The notes: generated by a model not told the origin, from the letters alone. A stretch of 64,000 nucleotides of DNA from Bactericera cockerelli (GCA_024516035.1 CM044964.1:20218931-20282930); one strand, 5' to 3'. Shown: positions 23,391-35,070, counted from the first letter of the stretch. A program made the numbers and translations.

Positions 23391-24113
23391 TACAGGGTGG
23401 ACCAAAAAAACGTTTACACCCGTTAATGGTAGATTACTGACGACATTTCTAGGCCGGATCTGCAATCCGTTTTTTCGGATTCGCCTTTATAACTGCACAA
23501 AGTGATTTTTTGCAACTTTCTGAAAAAGTCCGACTTTGGCTTATTCTTCAGGTCAGAACTTTTTTCCTGTTTAAGATGAGTTGATTCTGAACATTTCTGC
23601 AGAAAGCCAACAAAATTTCAATGTTTCTAGCTACACTACTTTGTTTTTTACGGTTTGGTTTGGCATCTTTTTTGACACCTGAATAGAAAAAAAATTCTCA
23701 TGTAAATTTTTTACACTTTGAAACACTCAAGATTTGCCCGAGCAAATTTTGGCACAGACATGGGCAAGTTTGATAAAAGTTGGCGGCCAACCCAAGGATG
23801 CTAAAAAATAATTTTACGATTTTTTATCACGTGATCTTCTGGGTAAACAAACCAGGTAAGTCTCAAAAAATTATGTTCAAAATCTTAAAAGTGTTGACCG
23901 TCTAGGGTCGTCTTGTACTCAAAGAGTAATTAGCTATTTATGTCTGATAATTATTTTCCTTGGAATTAATTAAAGGCCAGTCAAATGAATGATTGTTTGT
24001 TTCTCGATGATAGTTTTCAAGCATATTTTTCTGCATTCTATGAAATATTATTTTTAAACTTCTTGAGTTTTTTTAGTACAAGTTACATTATTATAATTCG
24101 GATGCTGAGATGG

Positions 24114-24324
24114 CAGATACGCATTTAGCATGTGGAGTTGCCAACAGGAACATTTGGGATCACGTGAAAAACATAGTTTACGAAATCTGGTAGCAAGAAT
24201 CCTTTTGGCATTCGATGACCTGACAGAAAAACCTGGAATCTTCCGCAACATTCGACGGAACACAATGAAGAGGTTCAACCTTTGCATCCAGGAAGGTGGA
24301 CGGCACTTCCAACAGTTCATGTGA
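24114..24324 (+). pseudogene. Transposase C-terminal fragment, frameshifted
   Basis: One frame reads NIWDHVKNIVYE. After a shift near 24175, another reads VARILLAFDDLTEKPGIF, then RNIRRNTMKRFNLCIQEGG and RHFQQFM, then a stop. The order W..(L/V)K..VY, then a helical stretch, then RR....R...CI...G.HF..L is the usual C-terminus of mariner-like transposases in arthropods. The DDE catalytic residues are not present, so this is a remnant. Its position between 451-bp arms and TA sites ties it to the enclosing element. Family assignment is pattern-based. Confidence 0.75.
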
Positions 24325-24334
24325 GGGAATTGAG

Positions 24335-24397
24335 AAGAGAGAGTGAGATGGAGATAGAGTGAGAGAGAGAGAAAGAGAGATAGAGGCAAAGAGCGAA

Positions 24398-24455
<58 letters not shown>
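24335..24455. repeat. (GA)n tract
   Basis: Nearly pure purine on the + strand, directly after the transposase remnant. Confidence 0.9.
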
Positions 24456-24578
24456 CAAGAAGGTAGAGGGTAGAGGGACAGTTCTGAGTTAGAACTAAGG
24501 TACTAAAGTCATTATTGGTTTCAAAAATTTGTGTGAGGAGAATCCATAGTGTGTACTATGGCTAAATAAAAAATGGCA

Positions 24579-24846
24579 GAGCCAGCGTCGATGGCATGTT
24601 GAATACACCGGTTCCCTTCAGAACACCGAAGTTAAGCGACATCCAGCGAGGTTAAGACTTGGATGGGTGACCATTCAAATTCTAATTCTCGTGACGCTGT
24701 CTTTTCCCGGCCCCACTCAGGCTGGGTGAGGTCAATGTGAGTAGCAGGTTTGTGAGTTTCCTGCGAATGGAGGGTAAAACCCCCGTCGTGATATGACCAT
24801 GGCAGTTGAAAGCGACGTTAAACCCCACTTAAAAAAAAAAAAAAAA
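24579..24846 (+). mobile_element. SINE-5S, full-length form
   Basis: Has the full 5S-like head: gccagcgtcgatggcatgtt, gaacaccgaagttaagcgac and the C-box-like cttggatgggtgaccatt. The body and poly-A follow. Flanks share aaaaatggca (5' side ending at 24578; 3' side directly after the poly-A), a target duplication. It is nearly identical to the copy at 44954-45230. Confidence 0.92.
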
Positions 24847-25269
24847 TGGCAACAGTCTTTTTTATTTCGTAGTCATGAATTTTTTGCTGACTCTGGCGTT
24901 CGGACCGAGTGGACTAGCTTACCACTGAGCTAATCGTGCGCGTCTACTCGTTTCTCATTGAACATACTAACACAAAATGTTTTTTTTAATACCTTTTTGT
25001 TTATATCAAAATAGTATAAAACATAATAAAGACTGCAAAAGCTTATTCATTTTACAAAATATTATCTTGTTTTTTTCAAGACTTCTATTAAGAGTTGGCA
25101 ATCGGTAAATATTTGTTATTTAATTAGTATTGTTAAAGATAGAAGAACCTACCTACATATTTACCTGGATTTATTTCATAAACTCTATTTTCGTTTGAAA
25201 ATTCGCTAGTTTTTTTTTCTCTCGTAGGGAAGCGTAAGAAAACCCATCCTTACATTATGAAGGCAGTCT

Positions 25270-25520
25270 CTCAGGGGCTCACATGAATAATAATTATGTG
25301 TATTGTGATACCAATAGTATCTGATATAACTCAAATTACAGATGGTATTACCCCCAGAAAAACCATAAGTTGTTGGTGTTACAACAGGTCAGATACAGGT
25401 ATGAATAAAATATTCCATCAGATTTTTTTGATAATTAAAATAATATTGACCGTCGAGAATTGAACCTCGGTCATGCGACTAACACTCTTAGCACTACCAC
25501 ATCTAGCTAACACCACTGAC
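25270..25520 (-). mobile_element. tRNA-derived SINE-like repeat
   Basis: The minus strand has an A-box-like tagctagatgtggtagtgct and a B-box-like gaggttcaattctc, then an AT-rich body. Only this copy is obvious in the window, so the family is tentative. Confidence 0.5.
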
Positions 25521-26261
25521 AATCTGAGAAGCACGAAATTTATCATTTGAATTTTCCTAAACTGGCTGATGAAGGCATGTGAGACCGCGGTATTCAAAAA
25601 AGCAATGTAAACAAATTTTGTAAACAATACAAGACGCCCTTACACAGTCTACAGCTAGAAAACTCTTAGGATTTTTGAAGAGTTTTTGCCAAACATCTAA
25701 TAATTTTTCCCAGAAGATCACGTGATAAAAAATCGTAAAATTATTTTTTAGCATCCTCGGGGCGGCCGCCAACTTTTATCAAACTTGCCCATGTCTGTGC
25801 CAAAATTTGTTCGGACAAATGTCGAGTGTTTTATTTAGTAAAAAAGTTTTTTTGGGTGTTTTTTTCTGTTCAGGTGTAAAAAAATATGACAAACCAAATC
25901 GTAAAAAACAAAGTAGTGTAACTAGAAACATCGAAATTTTGTTGGCTTTCTACAAAATTGTTCAGAATCAACTCATCTTAAACAGGAAAAAAGTACTGAC
26001 CTGAAGAATAAGCCAAAGTCGGACTTTTTCGGAAAGTTGCAAAAAATCACTTTGTGCAGTTACGAAGGCGAATCCGAAAAAACGGATTGCAGATCCGGCC
26101 TGGAAATGTCGTCAGTAATCTACCATTAACGGGTGTAAACGTTTTTTTGGTCCACCCTGTATATGTATTTATTTATTTTATATTATTGTGTAGGTATTTT
26201 ATTTTGTGTATATTCTTTATTACGACAGCTAAAGGAGCAAGAGAATGGAGGAAGAGAAATA

Positions 26262-26707
26262 ATGATGAGTCATAGAGAGTGTATGAGAGGAAAGGAGAGG
26301 GAGAGAAAGAGAAGGAGAGAAATAGAGTTAGAGAGGGAGAGAGAGAAAGGTGTAACACTGTGAACCTATGGTATGTGATTTTTATTTTATCACAAAACAT
26401 CAAAACATGTTAAGCGATTCAATTAATCATCTCTCTCTCTTTCATCCCCTCATTCACCCTTTCTCTCCCACTCTCTCTCTCTCACTCCCTCTCCCTTCTT
26501 CTCCCTCCCGCAGCATACTTATTTATATTGCTCCTTCTCGCTCCTTTAATCTATTTTGACAGATTTTCTCATTTTTAGTAAAAATCCTCTTTATCTTCTC
26601 TCTCTTTTTCTCTTTCCCTTCTTTCTCTCTTTCTCCCTCACCTATTTCTCTTTCTCTCGCTCCCTTCTTTCTCTCTGTACCTCACCCTTTCTCTCACTCT
26701 CTCCCTC

Positions 26708-26738
<31 letters not shown>

Positions 26739-26884
26739 CTTCTTTCTGTTTCACTCACTCTCTTTGTATGTTTTTACCTGACACATCAACTACTCCTTCT
26801 TTTTCTCTTCTCTCTCTTTCTTTCCCTCTATATCTCTCCGTCTCCCACACACACTTTTTATCTCTCTCTCTCTACATATCTAGG

Positions 26885-26922
<38 letters not shown>

Positions 26923-26930
26923 AGTTTACC
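26262..26930. repeat. GA tract followed by CT tract
   Basis: 26262-26355 is purine-rich and 26430-26925 pyrimidine-rich on the + strand, with about 75 bp of mixed sequence between. The frames translated here are Ser/Leu-rich artefacts. Confidence 0.88.
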
Positions 26931-27079
26931 CCTGACACATGAACTGCCTATGCCTTTAGTTCACTCTCTTTTCTCCTTTACTCGGAGTATACAATATTAT
27001 ATTCTCTTTTTTAGCAACATCCTGTCAATTTCTTACAATTCATTCTTCAAGATTTTAATTAATCATAATTATGTTTTTC

Positions 27080-27290
27080 TTACTGTTATTATGTCACAAT
27101 TGTGGGTTGCGTAGAATTATAGAACTTTACCTACCTCTTTAATATACAATATCGTGCACTATTTTTTGCCTATAATTCCTCAACTGGTCGCTGTTTCACA
27201 TCCAAAATGCTACTCAGTTTTCCTCACGAGGTAGGTATGAGTGGACTCCGAACATCCACGTACAGAGCAGAAAAATCCTTTACCGCTGGG
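27080..27290 (-). mobile_element. SINE-D copy without LINE insert
   Basis: ttattatgtcacaattgtgg, caactggtcgctgtttcaca, ctcacgaggtaggtatgagt and ggactccgaacatccacgta are the antisense of SINE-D. Confidence 0.8.
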
Positions 27291-27960
27291 GAGCGTAAGT
27301 ATTACTTTAGACATACAACACTATCTCTTTACCTCTCTTTCCTTCCCACATTCTCTTGTTTCTAGAGGAGATGTCATTCGCACCTTTTTAAGGAAAACTT
27401 TTTTCAACATTGCACATTGCATATGCAATAAAGTTACACGGCGCTCATAAGAATAAACAAAGCTAAAACGTGGAATGAAATTAAACATTCCGGTTTGTTG
27501 GACAGTCCCCGTGCAAAGTTAGTTTCGACTAATTCAATAGTTCGGTGCTTCCTCGTGTTGACAATTGAAGAGTAGAGTCAGCACGTGTTAGCAACTGACA
27601 TGACAGATCAGCAGGGGATAGTCAGATGGGACATGTACTTCCATCGTTGAAAATTTCATTATATATATATATGTTATTTAAAAGGCCTAATCAGTAAAGT
27701 TCTTATTGAAGCTGGCATCAAAAGTTATCCCTCATATTATTTAATATTATAGGTATATTTATATTATTTTAATACATACAATTTACAAAATGTAAAAAAT
27801 TTCCTCCATGCTAGAGGAATTAGGTATTGTGCCCATTACACAGGCGTCATTGCTTTTCTGAATTACAATCGAGATTCTTTGTCGTAAAAACTCATGACTT
27901 CTTTTGTCCCAAGACTAGCTGAAAAATCTGTGTTTATCACTCTCGTGAAATTACTCGAAC
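27291..27960. other. Unassigned spacer
   Basis: Mixed-composition DNA with no recognised repeat or gene; a (TA)n run at 27661-27672. Confidence 0.4.
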
Positions 27961-28210
27961 CACCGTCCTCCAGGTTACAAGTACGCTATCAACCGAGCTA
28001 CTGGGGTTGGTGTACAACAACCAGTGCTAATATTACTGAGGTCGGTGTACAACAACCGGTGCTAATATTACTGAGGTTGGTGTACAATAACCGGTGCTAA
28101 TTTTACTGAGGTTGGTGTACAACAACCAGTGCTAATAATACTGAGGTCGGTGTACAACAGCCAGTGCTAATATTACTGAGGTTGGTGTACAACAACCAGT
28201 GCTTATATCT
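27961..28210 (-). repeat. 35-bp tandem repeat grown from a SINE-A head
   Basis: An antisense SINE-A head (accgtcctccaggttacaag, gagctactggggttggtg) runs into about six copies of a 35-bp unit, ggtgtacaacaaccagtgct plus aatattactgaggttg. Each unit contains the SINE edge ctgaggt(c/t)ggtg, so the array seems to have arisen by repeated duplication of the SINE end and its flank. Confidence 0.85.
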
Positions 28211-28544
28211 CTAAAACAAAATGGATGCAAGGGAATAATAGAATTCGTAGAGAACAGGACCTGTTTCCAATATTGGCATTTTATCTTTTAATTAAATCTC
28301 CGGACTCCGCCATTCGTTTGGGGGGTGGAGCGCTTTACTGCTAGTGGTGGTTATTACTCATCCGAATAGGAATTGAATATTAAACAAGTCAAGTTATATT
28401 GTATAGTGTATATCTTTTATACCTTTATAGGTACTTGGACCGAATTAATGAACGACGCTAAAGTGGAGACTGTTACTATGGTGTTGTTATTACCATGGTA
28501 ACCGTCAATCACATAATTAACTGAAATCAGATACTATATTATTA
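28211..28544. other. Spacer with a short inverted repeat
   Basis: gttactatggt and accatggtaac (28469-28502) can pair. Otherwise nothing recognised. Confidence 0.45.
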
Positions 28545-28640
28545 TTATTATTATTTAACACTTTATTGGTAAACCACATGATACATACATAGGACATGAA
28601 ATAAAAAAGAACACAATAGAATATGTAGTGAACCAAGGGG
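28545..28640 (-). mobile_element. LINE-tail family 2 fragment
   Basis: (TTA)n then aacactttattggtaaacc and acataggacatgaaataaaa, similar to 36057-36200 and 60470-60660. Confidence 0.55.
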
Positions 28641-29009
28641 TGAGACATCCAGAGGTGGTGAAGATAACTAAATTTTCAACAATTTTTCTGTACGTTAATT
28701 ATGTTAACACTTGTCTTGCCCTTGACACACTAACATCAACACCACGCACATTGAAATATGACGTGAATCAGGACGAGCCAACTTCGATATAAAGTTGGCT
28801 GGAGTTCATCATTCTCCCCTCCAGCTCTAACCAAGCTAGCCACAACAACAACAACAACAAGTAGCAACCTTTTGAATTAGTGATGAGAAAAGGAGTGAGC
28901 ATTGAGAAAGCAAAAGCCACAACTGTTAGAACATCTGTTACCACACACCCAAACATGTAACTGGGGAAGTATAAATGAATTTTCATTTTAAACACACATA
29001 CAGAATTTT

Positions 29010-29587
29010 CTCACTTACCTACCTCTCTCTATTTCTTTTTCTCTCTTTCTGTCTCTCTCCTGCTCTTTCTCTTTCTCACTCCTTTTTCTATTTCTCTCTT
29101 CCTCTCTCTCTTTTTACTTTTCATACCGTCATCCTTTTGCCTCTCTCTCTTTCTCTCTCTCTCTCTCACACACACACTCTTTTATATTTATTTTTTACTC
29201 CAAACATTTCTCTATATCTCTTCACACTCTCTTTTTCGCTTCTCTCTCAGACAGAGAGAGGAAAAGTATTCATACCTACAAGTTTTGTGTAAGTTGATAT
29301 CTCTTCACATGTGAGTGTGTAGATGCGTTTTTGAGAGAAAAAGAGGAGTAGAGAGCAAGAGAGAGATAGAGAGAGAGAAAAAAAGAGAGAGATAGATAAA
29401 GGGAAAAAAAAGAAAAAAGAGAGAGAAAGAGAAATAGAGAGAGAGAGAGATAGTAAGATAGAGAAAAAGAGAGAGAGAAAAAATTAGAGATATAGAGAGA
29501 GGGAGAAAAAGAGAGAGATAGAGAAATAGAGAGAGAAAAAGAGAGAGAAAGAGAAATACAGAGAGAGAGAGAAAGAGAAAGAGAGAC

Positions 29588-29634
<47 letters not shown>

Positions 29635-29640
29635 AACTCG
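29010..29640. repeat. CT tract switching to GA tract
   Basis: 29010-29255 is pyrimidine-rich, 29330-29635 purine-rich, ending in a pure (GA)n run (29590-29632). The arms are complementary enough in composition to fold together. Confidence 0.88.
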
Positions 29641-30044
29641 TGCCAGGACACTCCCTGTAATTAATTAATTTAGGCGTAAAGAAATTTTTTTTGTTACAAT
29701 TAAAGTAATTTTCCCATACACGAACACAGGTGTGTCGAGAAATAGACCTAAAAAAATATTAATCTTATCCTGGCTTTCTCGATTGTTTGGGGTGTATCAA
29801 AAATAGGGTTCCCGTTGTCCTAGTAAGTCACATAAAAAGTCAAATCAATTCCTACGTAAAGTAGAATCTATTTCTGCAATAAAAAATTGCAAATTTTGAA
29901 ATTCATATTGAACTTTTCGGTGGCTGAAAGTAGAAACATGAAATACATTCCGCACCATTTTACAATCACTTCTTCGGTCATGGTTAAAAAAAAAACTTAA
30001 TCTTATTTTTGTATTCGCAATATTACTCAAACTGCTAACTTAAA
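29641..30044. other. Unassigned spacer
   Basis: AT-rich, no recognised gene or repeat. Confidence 0.4.
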
Positions 30045-30210
30045 TTTAACGAAATTGGATCTCGAACCATCGACCTCCACGATACAAGTCCGCCGCCTTA
30101 TCGATCAAACTACTGAGGTCGATTTTCTTAATTCACGGAGTGTGCTACTCGAACCACCGACCTCCAGACAACGAGTCCGTAGCGAAGGAGCTACTGAGGT
30201 TTGTCCCTGA
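30045..30210 (-). mobile_element. Two adjacent SINE-A head fragments
   Basis: Two antisense heads in a row: cgaaccatcgacctccacga with ctactgaggtcga, then cgaaccaccgacctccagac with gctactgaggttt. This suggests a tandem head duplication or two insertions. Confidence 0.75.
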
Positions 30211-30413
30211 TTCAATAATACTAATAATAAAAAAGTAACAATAATAATAATCATTAAATAAATGAGAAACGCCTATGGTAAAAGTATTAATAATAATAAA
30301 AGTAACAGTAATAATAATAAAATAATTTAGAATTTTAGACTTGAGAAAAGGTGTATGTTGCAGCTTTTAAAAAGGTGTTTGTTCAAATGAAAGGAGGCAG
30401 GGAATGAAAAGTT

Positions 30414-31230
30414 TTAGGATGAAATATAGAGGTGAATATGGTGAGGTTGGAGGGGGAGGAGGGGGGGTGTGTGTGTGTGGAGGTGATATGGTGGGAGGAA
30501 AGGGAGGCAGAGGATATGTTATAGTCGGGGAGGGAGGGAAGAAGAAGATGTATTGGACGATATGAATGTGGATGAGAGGGAGTTGGAGGAGGTGACCAGA
30601 GAGGGGTGATGAGTGGGGAAAGAGGGTGTATGTGGAGGATATGTAGATGTGGGAGGGAGGGAGGGAAAAAGAAGTTATGGAGCTGATGTAGAGGATATGG
30701 AGGTGGAAGATGTGAACGGAGGGAATGGTGAGCGGGGGAAAGGATTGTGTGGTGGACGAGTGAGAAGATGGGGATGTGGAGGATATGGAGATGAGGGAGG
30801 GAGGGAGGGAGGGAAGAAGAAGTTATGGAGGTGATGTAGAGGGTATGGAGGTATAGGAGGATGTGAACGCTGAGTGGGGAGAGGATTGTGTGGTGGACGA
30901 GTGGGAAGATGGGGAGGTGGAGGATATGGAGATGAGGGAGTGAGGGAAGAAGAAGTTATGGAGGTGATGTAGAGGATATGGAGGTATAGGAGGCGAAGGG
31001 ACGAGAATATGTGCATGAGAGAAGGGGTAGTGTGGTGGAAGAGTGTGTGTGGAGGAGAGGGGAAACACTTGAATATCTGACACCTCTGGGGAGGCGAACT
31101 GGTGTATGGCAGCGGGGTGGTGGAGGGGCGGGGGTAGGGAGATAATGTGGTTGTGGGAGAGGGTCGAGAATGGAGGTGGAGAATGTTGGCACTTGAATAC
31201 CTGACACCTCCACGGAGGTAAACTTGAATG
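30414..31230. repeat. G-rich minisatellite region
   Basis: Strongly G/A-rich + strand. Blocks containing gaagaagttatggaggtgat, atatggaggtataggagg and attgtgtggtggacgagtg recur at about 30668, 30819 and 30950 (period roughly 130-155 bp). A further pair, acttgaatatctgacacctc and acttgaatacctgacacctc, occurs at about 31068 and 31191. Pro/Ser/His-rich minus-strand frames come from this repeat. Confidence 0.85.
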
Positions 31231-31369
31231 CCCGCAAGGGAACGTGTTTTCCCACAAAACTGCGTTTTACTTCTTGTATTTCTCTTTCAAATATCCTCTT
31301 TCGCTCTTATATAAATTATTTTATTATACATATTTAGGTTTTTTTTTTATTTAAAGGAGAGAATTTCAA

Positions 31370-31425
31370 AGCCTCTTTTATATCGTAGCCATGAAACAGG
31401 AGCTACTGTAGACGCCCTAAGTAAA
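31370..31425 (-). mobile_element. SINE-E fragment
   Basis: gcctcttttatatcgtagcc, atgaaacaggagctactgta and gacg match the antisense 3' end of SINE-E. Confidence 0.7.
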
Positions 31426-31491
31426 TTGGAAAAGCTTGGTCCATGTAAAACCTTTCCTGTGAAATGAAAAATATTTATTTAAAAAAAATAG

Positions 31492-31700
31492 TACGTCAAG
31501 AAAACGAGTGGGATTGAAACAACTTGGAAACACCGAGATACAGAAGATGAAGTCCAGCAGAGTATCTATGAAAATCCGGGGGTATCAATGGTCCGGCTAA
31601 AAGCTGGAATTCGAAACCGCAGTAAAACCGATGTGGAATATCAAAAACTGAAAAAGCTTGGGGATTGCAATACCTGTGTAAAGCTAGGGTGTAAAATGGC
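31492..31700 (+). CDS. Candidate internal exon of an unknown gene
   Basis: A 209-nt open frame, acceptor AG at 31490-31491 and a perfect donor GTAAGT at 31701. Without splicing the frame would end at a TAA two bases into the donor. It encodes about 69 residues: YVKKTSGIETTWKHRDTED, then EVQQSIYENPGVSMVRLKA, then IRNRSKTDVEYQKLKKLG and a Cys-containing end (DCNTCVKLGC). The composition is charged and balanced, unlike the low-complexity frames around it. The polypyrimidine tract is weak, no neighbouring exon is identified and I recognise no family, so it could instead be a transposon remnant. Confidence 0.35.
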
Positions 31701-31753
31701 GTAAGTTAAAAGGTACTTTGCACAGAACAGGGGAAGGGATATGTATTAGATTA

Positions 31754-32510
31754 CCAAGTAGTGTATGTAGCAATACTGGGTGGTCCCAAGGTCCAAACAG
31801 ATTACTTTTGATGTTTTAAATGAAAATCATACAGAAGATTTAATTCATACCTTTGTATAATGAAACGATCTTTATAATTTGAATAACATGTATATTTTTT
31901 GTTTTTGTTTTTCTTCACTCTTTCTTTTCTCTTTCTCTTTCTGTTTCTCTTTCTCTTTATTTTTCTTTTTTCCTTCTTTTTCTGTTTCTTTTTCTTTTTC
32001 TTCTTCTCTATCTCTTTCTTTTTCTCTTCCTTTTTCTCCTTCTCTCTCTCTATCTCTCTCTCTTTCTGTCTATTTCTCTGAGATCTTTCTTCTTCTTTTT
32101 TATCTTTAATACTTCTCATAGGTATTCCCTTTAAAACTTCTCAAGTAATGTATGTAGTAATACTGGGTGGTCCTAAGGTACAAATAGATTATTTTTGATG
32201 TTTTTAATGATTTATGCAGAATATTTAATTCATACCTTTGTAAAATATGTATTTATTGTTTTTGTTTTTCTTCTCTCTTTCTTTTCTCATTGCCATTCTC
32301 TTGTTACTTGTTAGCTTAGATGATGTATTATGTATAAACCAATTATGTAAAATAAAGTAAACCCATTCAAATTCAAATTCAATTTCTCTTTCTTTTTATT
32401 TTTCTTCTTCTCTTTCTCTTTCTTTTTCTCACTCTCTCTCTGTCTTTTTCTTTGAGATCTCTGTCATTCTTTTTTCTCTTTAACACTTTTCATAGGTATT
32501 TTTCAATTGC
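31754..32510. repeat. Direct duplication of about 380 bp with CT tracts
   Basis: Unit 1 (31754-32131) and unit 2 (32142-32510) share aatactgggtggtcc(c/t)aagg, tttaattcatacctttgta, the start of a CT tract and an end with gagatct then cataggtatt. Unit 2 is interrupted at about 32297-32382 by sequence ending aataaagtaaacccattcaa and then attcaa repeats, which looks like a retroelement 3' tail. Confidence 0.82.
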
Positions 32511-33000
32511 TGAGCTTCTATTAATTTATTTAGATTAAATAAAACGCGCCTTCCAGTAGTCCAGTTCTTCACCAGCCGACAAGGTGCCGAAGATCCTTCT
32601 CACATTTCCTCTTTGAATTGCTATGGAAATTCGTTGTTTGAGGTAGAAGTATGACTTTTACAGGTATTGCATTATATTATTTCCTGTCTTTCTATTTATT
32701 AATATGTTTTTATCTCCTTGTTGAACAAATAGGTATCGACAATTGTACAGTTATTTAGAACAACTGTTTCACTTGCTCTATTACACTATATATCAATCCA
32801 ATATATTTCTCCTTTTCTTTATCTATCTTTAAATATCTCCATCTCTTTTCATATTCCTGGAGGCAAGCTTTTGAACAAACTAGAGTAGAGGCAAAGACAA
32901 CATCTGTGCAGGTCAGAACTGAAAGAAAATGTCCCTTTTTAAAAGTCAATTTCCATTCCAAGGAAAAAGAGTGTTCCTTCTTTCTTCCATGTAAATATTA
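32511..33000. other. Unassigned spacer
   Basis: No gene supported; small frames on both strands lack motifs. Confidence 0.4.
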
Positions 33001-33490
33001 TTATTTCTCTCCCTCCTTTTCTCTCCTTTTTTTCTCTCTCTCCTTTCCTTTATCTCTTCATCCTTCTGTTGCTCTATTCTTTCTATTTAACTCTATTTTT
33101 TCTCTCCTTCTCTCTCTCTCACCTGTATTTTTTCCTTTTTCTTCTATCTCTTTTTTTTCCCTCCCTTTCTTTTTTCCCTCTCGCTTTCCTCTCCTTATTC
33201 TCTCTCTCTCCCCTTCTCATTTTATTCCTTATACCTTCTTTCTTTTCCTCTTTCACCTTCTATATCTTTCCTTCTTTGTCTCTCTTTCTCTCTCTCGCTT
33301 TTTCTGTTTATCTTCTTTCTCTCTCTCTCTGTCCTTCCCTTCTTCTCTTCTACTTTCTTCTCTCTCTCTCTCTCTTCTCTTTCTTTCTCTATATTTCAGA
33401 GTACCTATTGTATTGTCAACTCAACACCAACTCTTCTCTCTCTCTCTCCCTGCTTCTTTATCTCTTCTTCTTTTTCTCTCTTTCTTTCAC
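33001..33490. repeat. CT-rich tract
   Basis: Degenerate (CT)n/(CTTT)n; the 209-codon and 147-codon plus frames here are Ser/Leu/Phe-rich artefacts. Confidence 0.88.
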
Positions 33491-33699
33491 AATATTGTAT
33501 TTCCGTTCATAGCCACTACAAGGGTGTTTATTTAAATATCTAGAAGCAATTCTGTTTGAGAAAGGAAATGGTGATAACAGATGGTGCAATTTCAATGGTT
33601 TTTTGATGTAACAAAAAAAAGTGACGTTTCTAAAATAATATAGGAGAACCATGTCGTATCTTTTGTCCAATTTCTGTAACTTAAACGTTACTAGCTATC

Positions 33700-34320
33700 A
33701 AAAAAAAATATACACTGCCAATTATGGACACAATACTTCCTTGCCGTTGGTTCACTTGGCAATTTTGAGATGATATACAAACTCACTTGAACTTCCAAAA
33801 CCGTTAAACTGATTTTCTTCAATTTTTTTCTTATGGTTTTTCTACATTCTGCAAAAAATTCTGTATAGGCAACTCGTAGACCTTATTTTTTAACGAGATA
33901 TAAGCGTAGGTATAAGTAAAAAGTTTGTGGTCAGGCGCATGGTCTTTATCACTAAGAACCGCTAGTGCGAAATTAATGAATTTATCTCCGCACTGGGTCC
34001 ATTTTGCCCACCTTTTTTAAATGTAGTGTCACCCTTGGTTTTTGAGCAAAAAATTCTGGGTTTGCTGCACAAAATTAGCACAAAATTTCCTTGTAAAAAA
34101 ACATTACATTTTAAAGGTGGTGGTGCTGGCGAAATGGACCTTTCCGCAATAGCGTTTCTACAATATATCTCCTATATTTTGTGTACAAAATTTCTTCGAA
34201 ATCCGTTCAGTAACTTGTGAGATTTGCGCCTTACAATTATTGTATTTAAAAGACCGACAGACAGACACAAAACCAAAGTTGCTCAGAAGTTTGGGAAACG
34301 TACAGAAATATGAAAAAAAA
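33700..34320. repeat. Probable interspersed repeat of unknown class
   Basis: Ends with atccgttcagtaacttgtga, then gaccgacagacagacacaaa and a long A-run (34314-34337). This arrangement is common at the end of insect transposable elements, but no second copy is seen here, so the class is unknown. Confidence 0.4.
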
Positions 34321-34690
34321 AAAAAAAAAAAAAAAAATGAAAAAGTATTTACGTATTTTGCAAAAACTTCTTCTGATTTCTAATGTTCTGGAAATTTATC
34401 GGAAGTGATAAAAGAACCCTTGCAGCAAAGTTTGTACAACGGATAGATTACTCATAGATAGACAAAATTAATGTAATTGTACTAATGTATATATTTTTTG
34501 ACGAAAGCTCAAACATAGTTCTGTTCTGTATCTGTATAATGGTAAAATAACCGTTTACCGAGCTTATTTTCATTATTATTATTATTAATAGATTTCAACT
34601 GCTAAAATGGACATATCAAGACAACGACTTTATTCTTTGTTCGACGCTTTTATTGTATGAGTTATTCATAATAGAAAAGAGAGGAAGAGC
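34321..34690. other. Unassigned AT-rich spacer
   Basis: Poly-A followed by AT-rich DNA; nothing recognised. Confidence 0.4.
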
Positions 34691-34694
34691 AAAA

Positions 34695-34770
34695 GAATCG
34701 TGTCCGGGTCGGGTTTCGCACCGCGACCTCTGGATTACCGGTCAGACGCCTTGACTGTGAGCTACCGAGA
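34695..34770 (-). mobile_element. tRNA-like SINE head
   Basis: The minus strand has ctcggtagctcacagtcaag and a B-box-like gcgaaacccgacccgga. It is too diverged for a functional tRNA. Confidence 0.5.
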
Positions 34771-34939
34771 AAGAATTTCGTTCAGATGATGAAATGACGT
34801 TAAGTTAAAAAGAAAATACACAAACCAAATACAGGAACAGTACCACAGTCCTATGGACATTCCCCCCCATGGGATTGTGGCTTTGTGAAACATGAAGCAA
34901 ACGTTTGGCCAGCTCTGAAGCTTGTTAACATTTTAATTA

Positions 34940-35070
34940 AATCAAAAAGGGTGAGAAGAGAAGGAAGGGGGAGAGAAAGAGAAGGGAGAGGAGAGAGAGA
35001 TGAGAGAGAGAGGAGAGAGAGAGGTGACAAAAAGAGAGAGAGAGGGAGAGAGAGAGAGAAAGAGAGAGAG

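Larger units (their letters stand above)
23393..26159 (+). mobile_element. Tc1/mariner-like element with 451-bp inverted arms
   Basis: The left arm 23393-23843 and right arm 25709-26159 are reverse complements of equal length. The element begins cagggtggaccaaaaaaacg, ends cgtttttttggtccaccctg, and is flanked on both sides by TA, the target rule of Tc1/mariner elements. Inside are a broken transposase C-terminus (24114-24324), a GA tract (24335-24455), a SINE-5S (24579-24846), a SINE-E fragment (24860-24945) and a tRNA-like SINE (25270-25520). It is dead and partly filled by later insertions. 24850-25270 otherwise shows nothing. Confidence 0.88.

Noticed and set aside
30675..31257. Pro/Ser/His-rich minus-strand proteins
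   Set aside because: Minisatellite translation; blocks repeat with the DNA unit.
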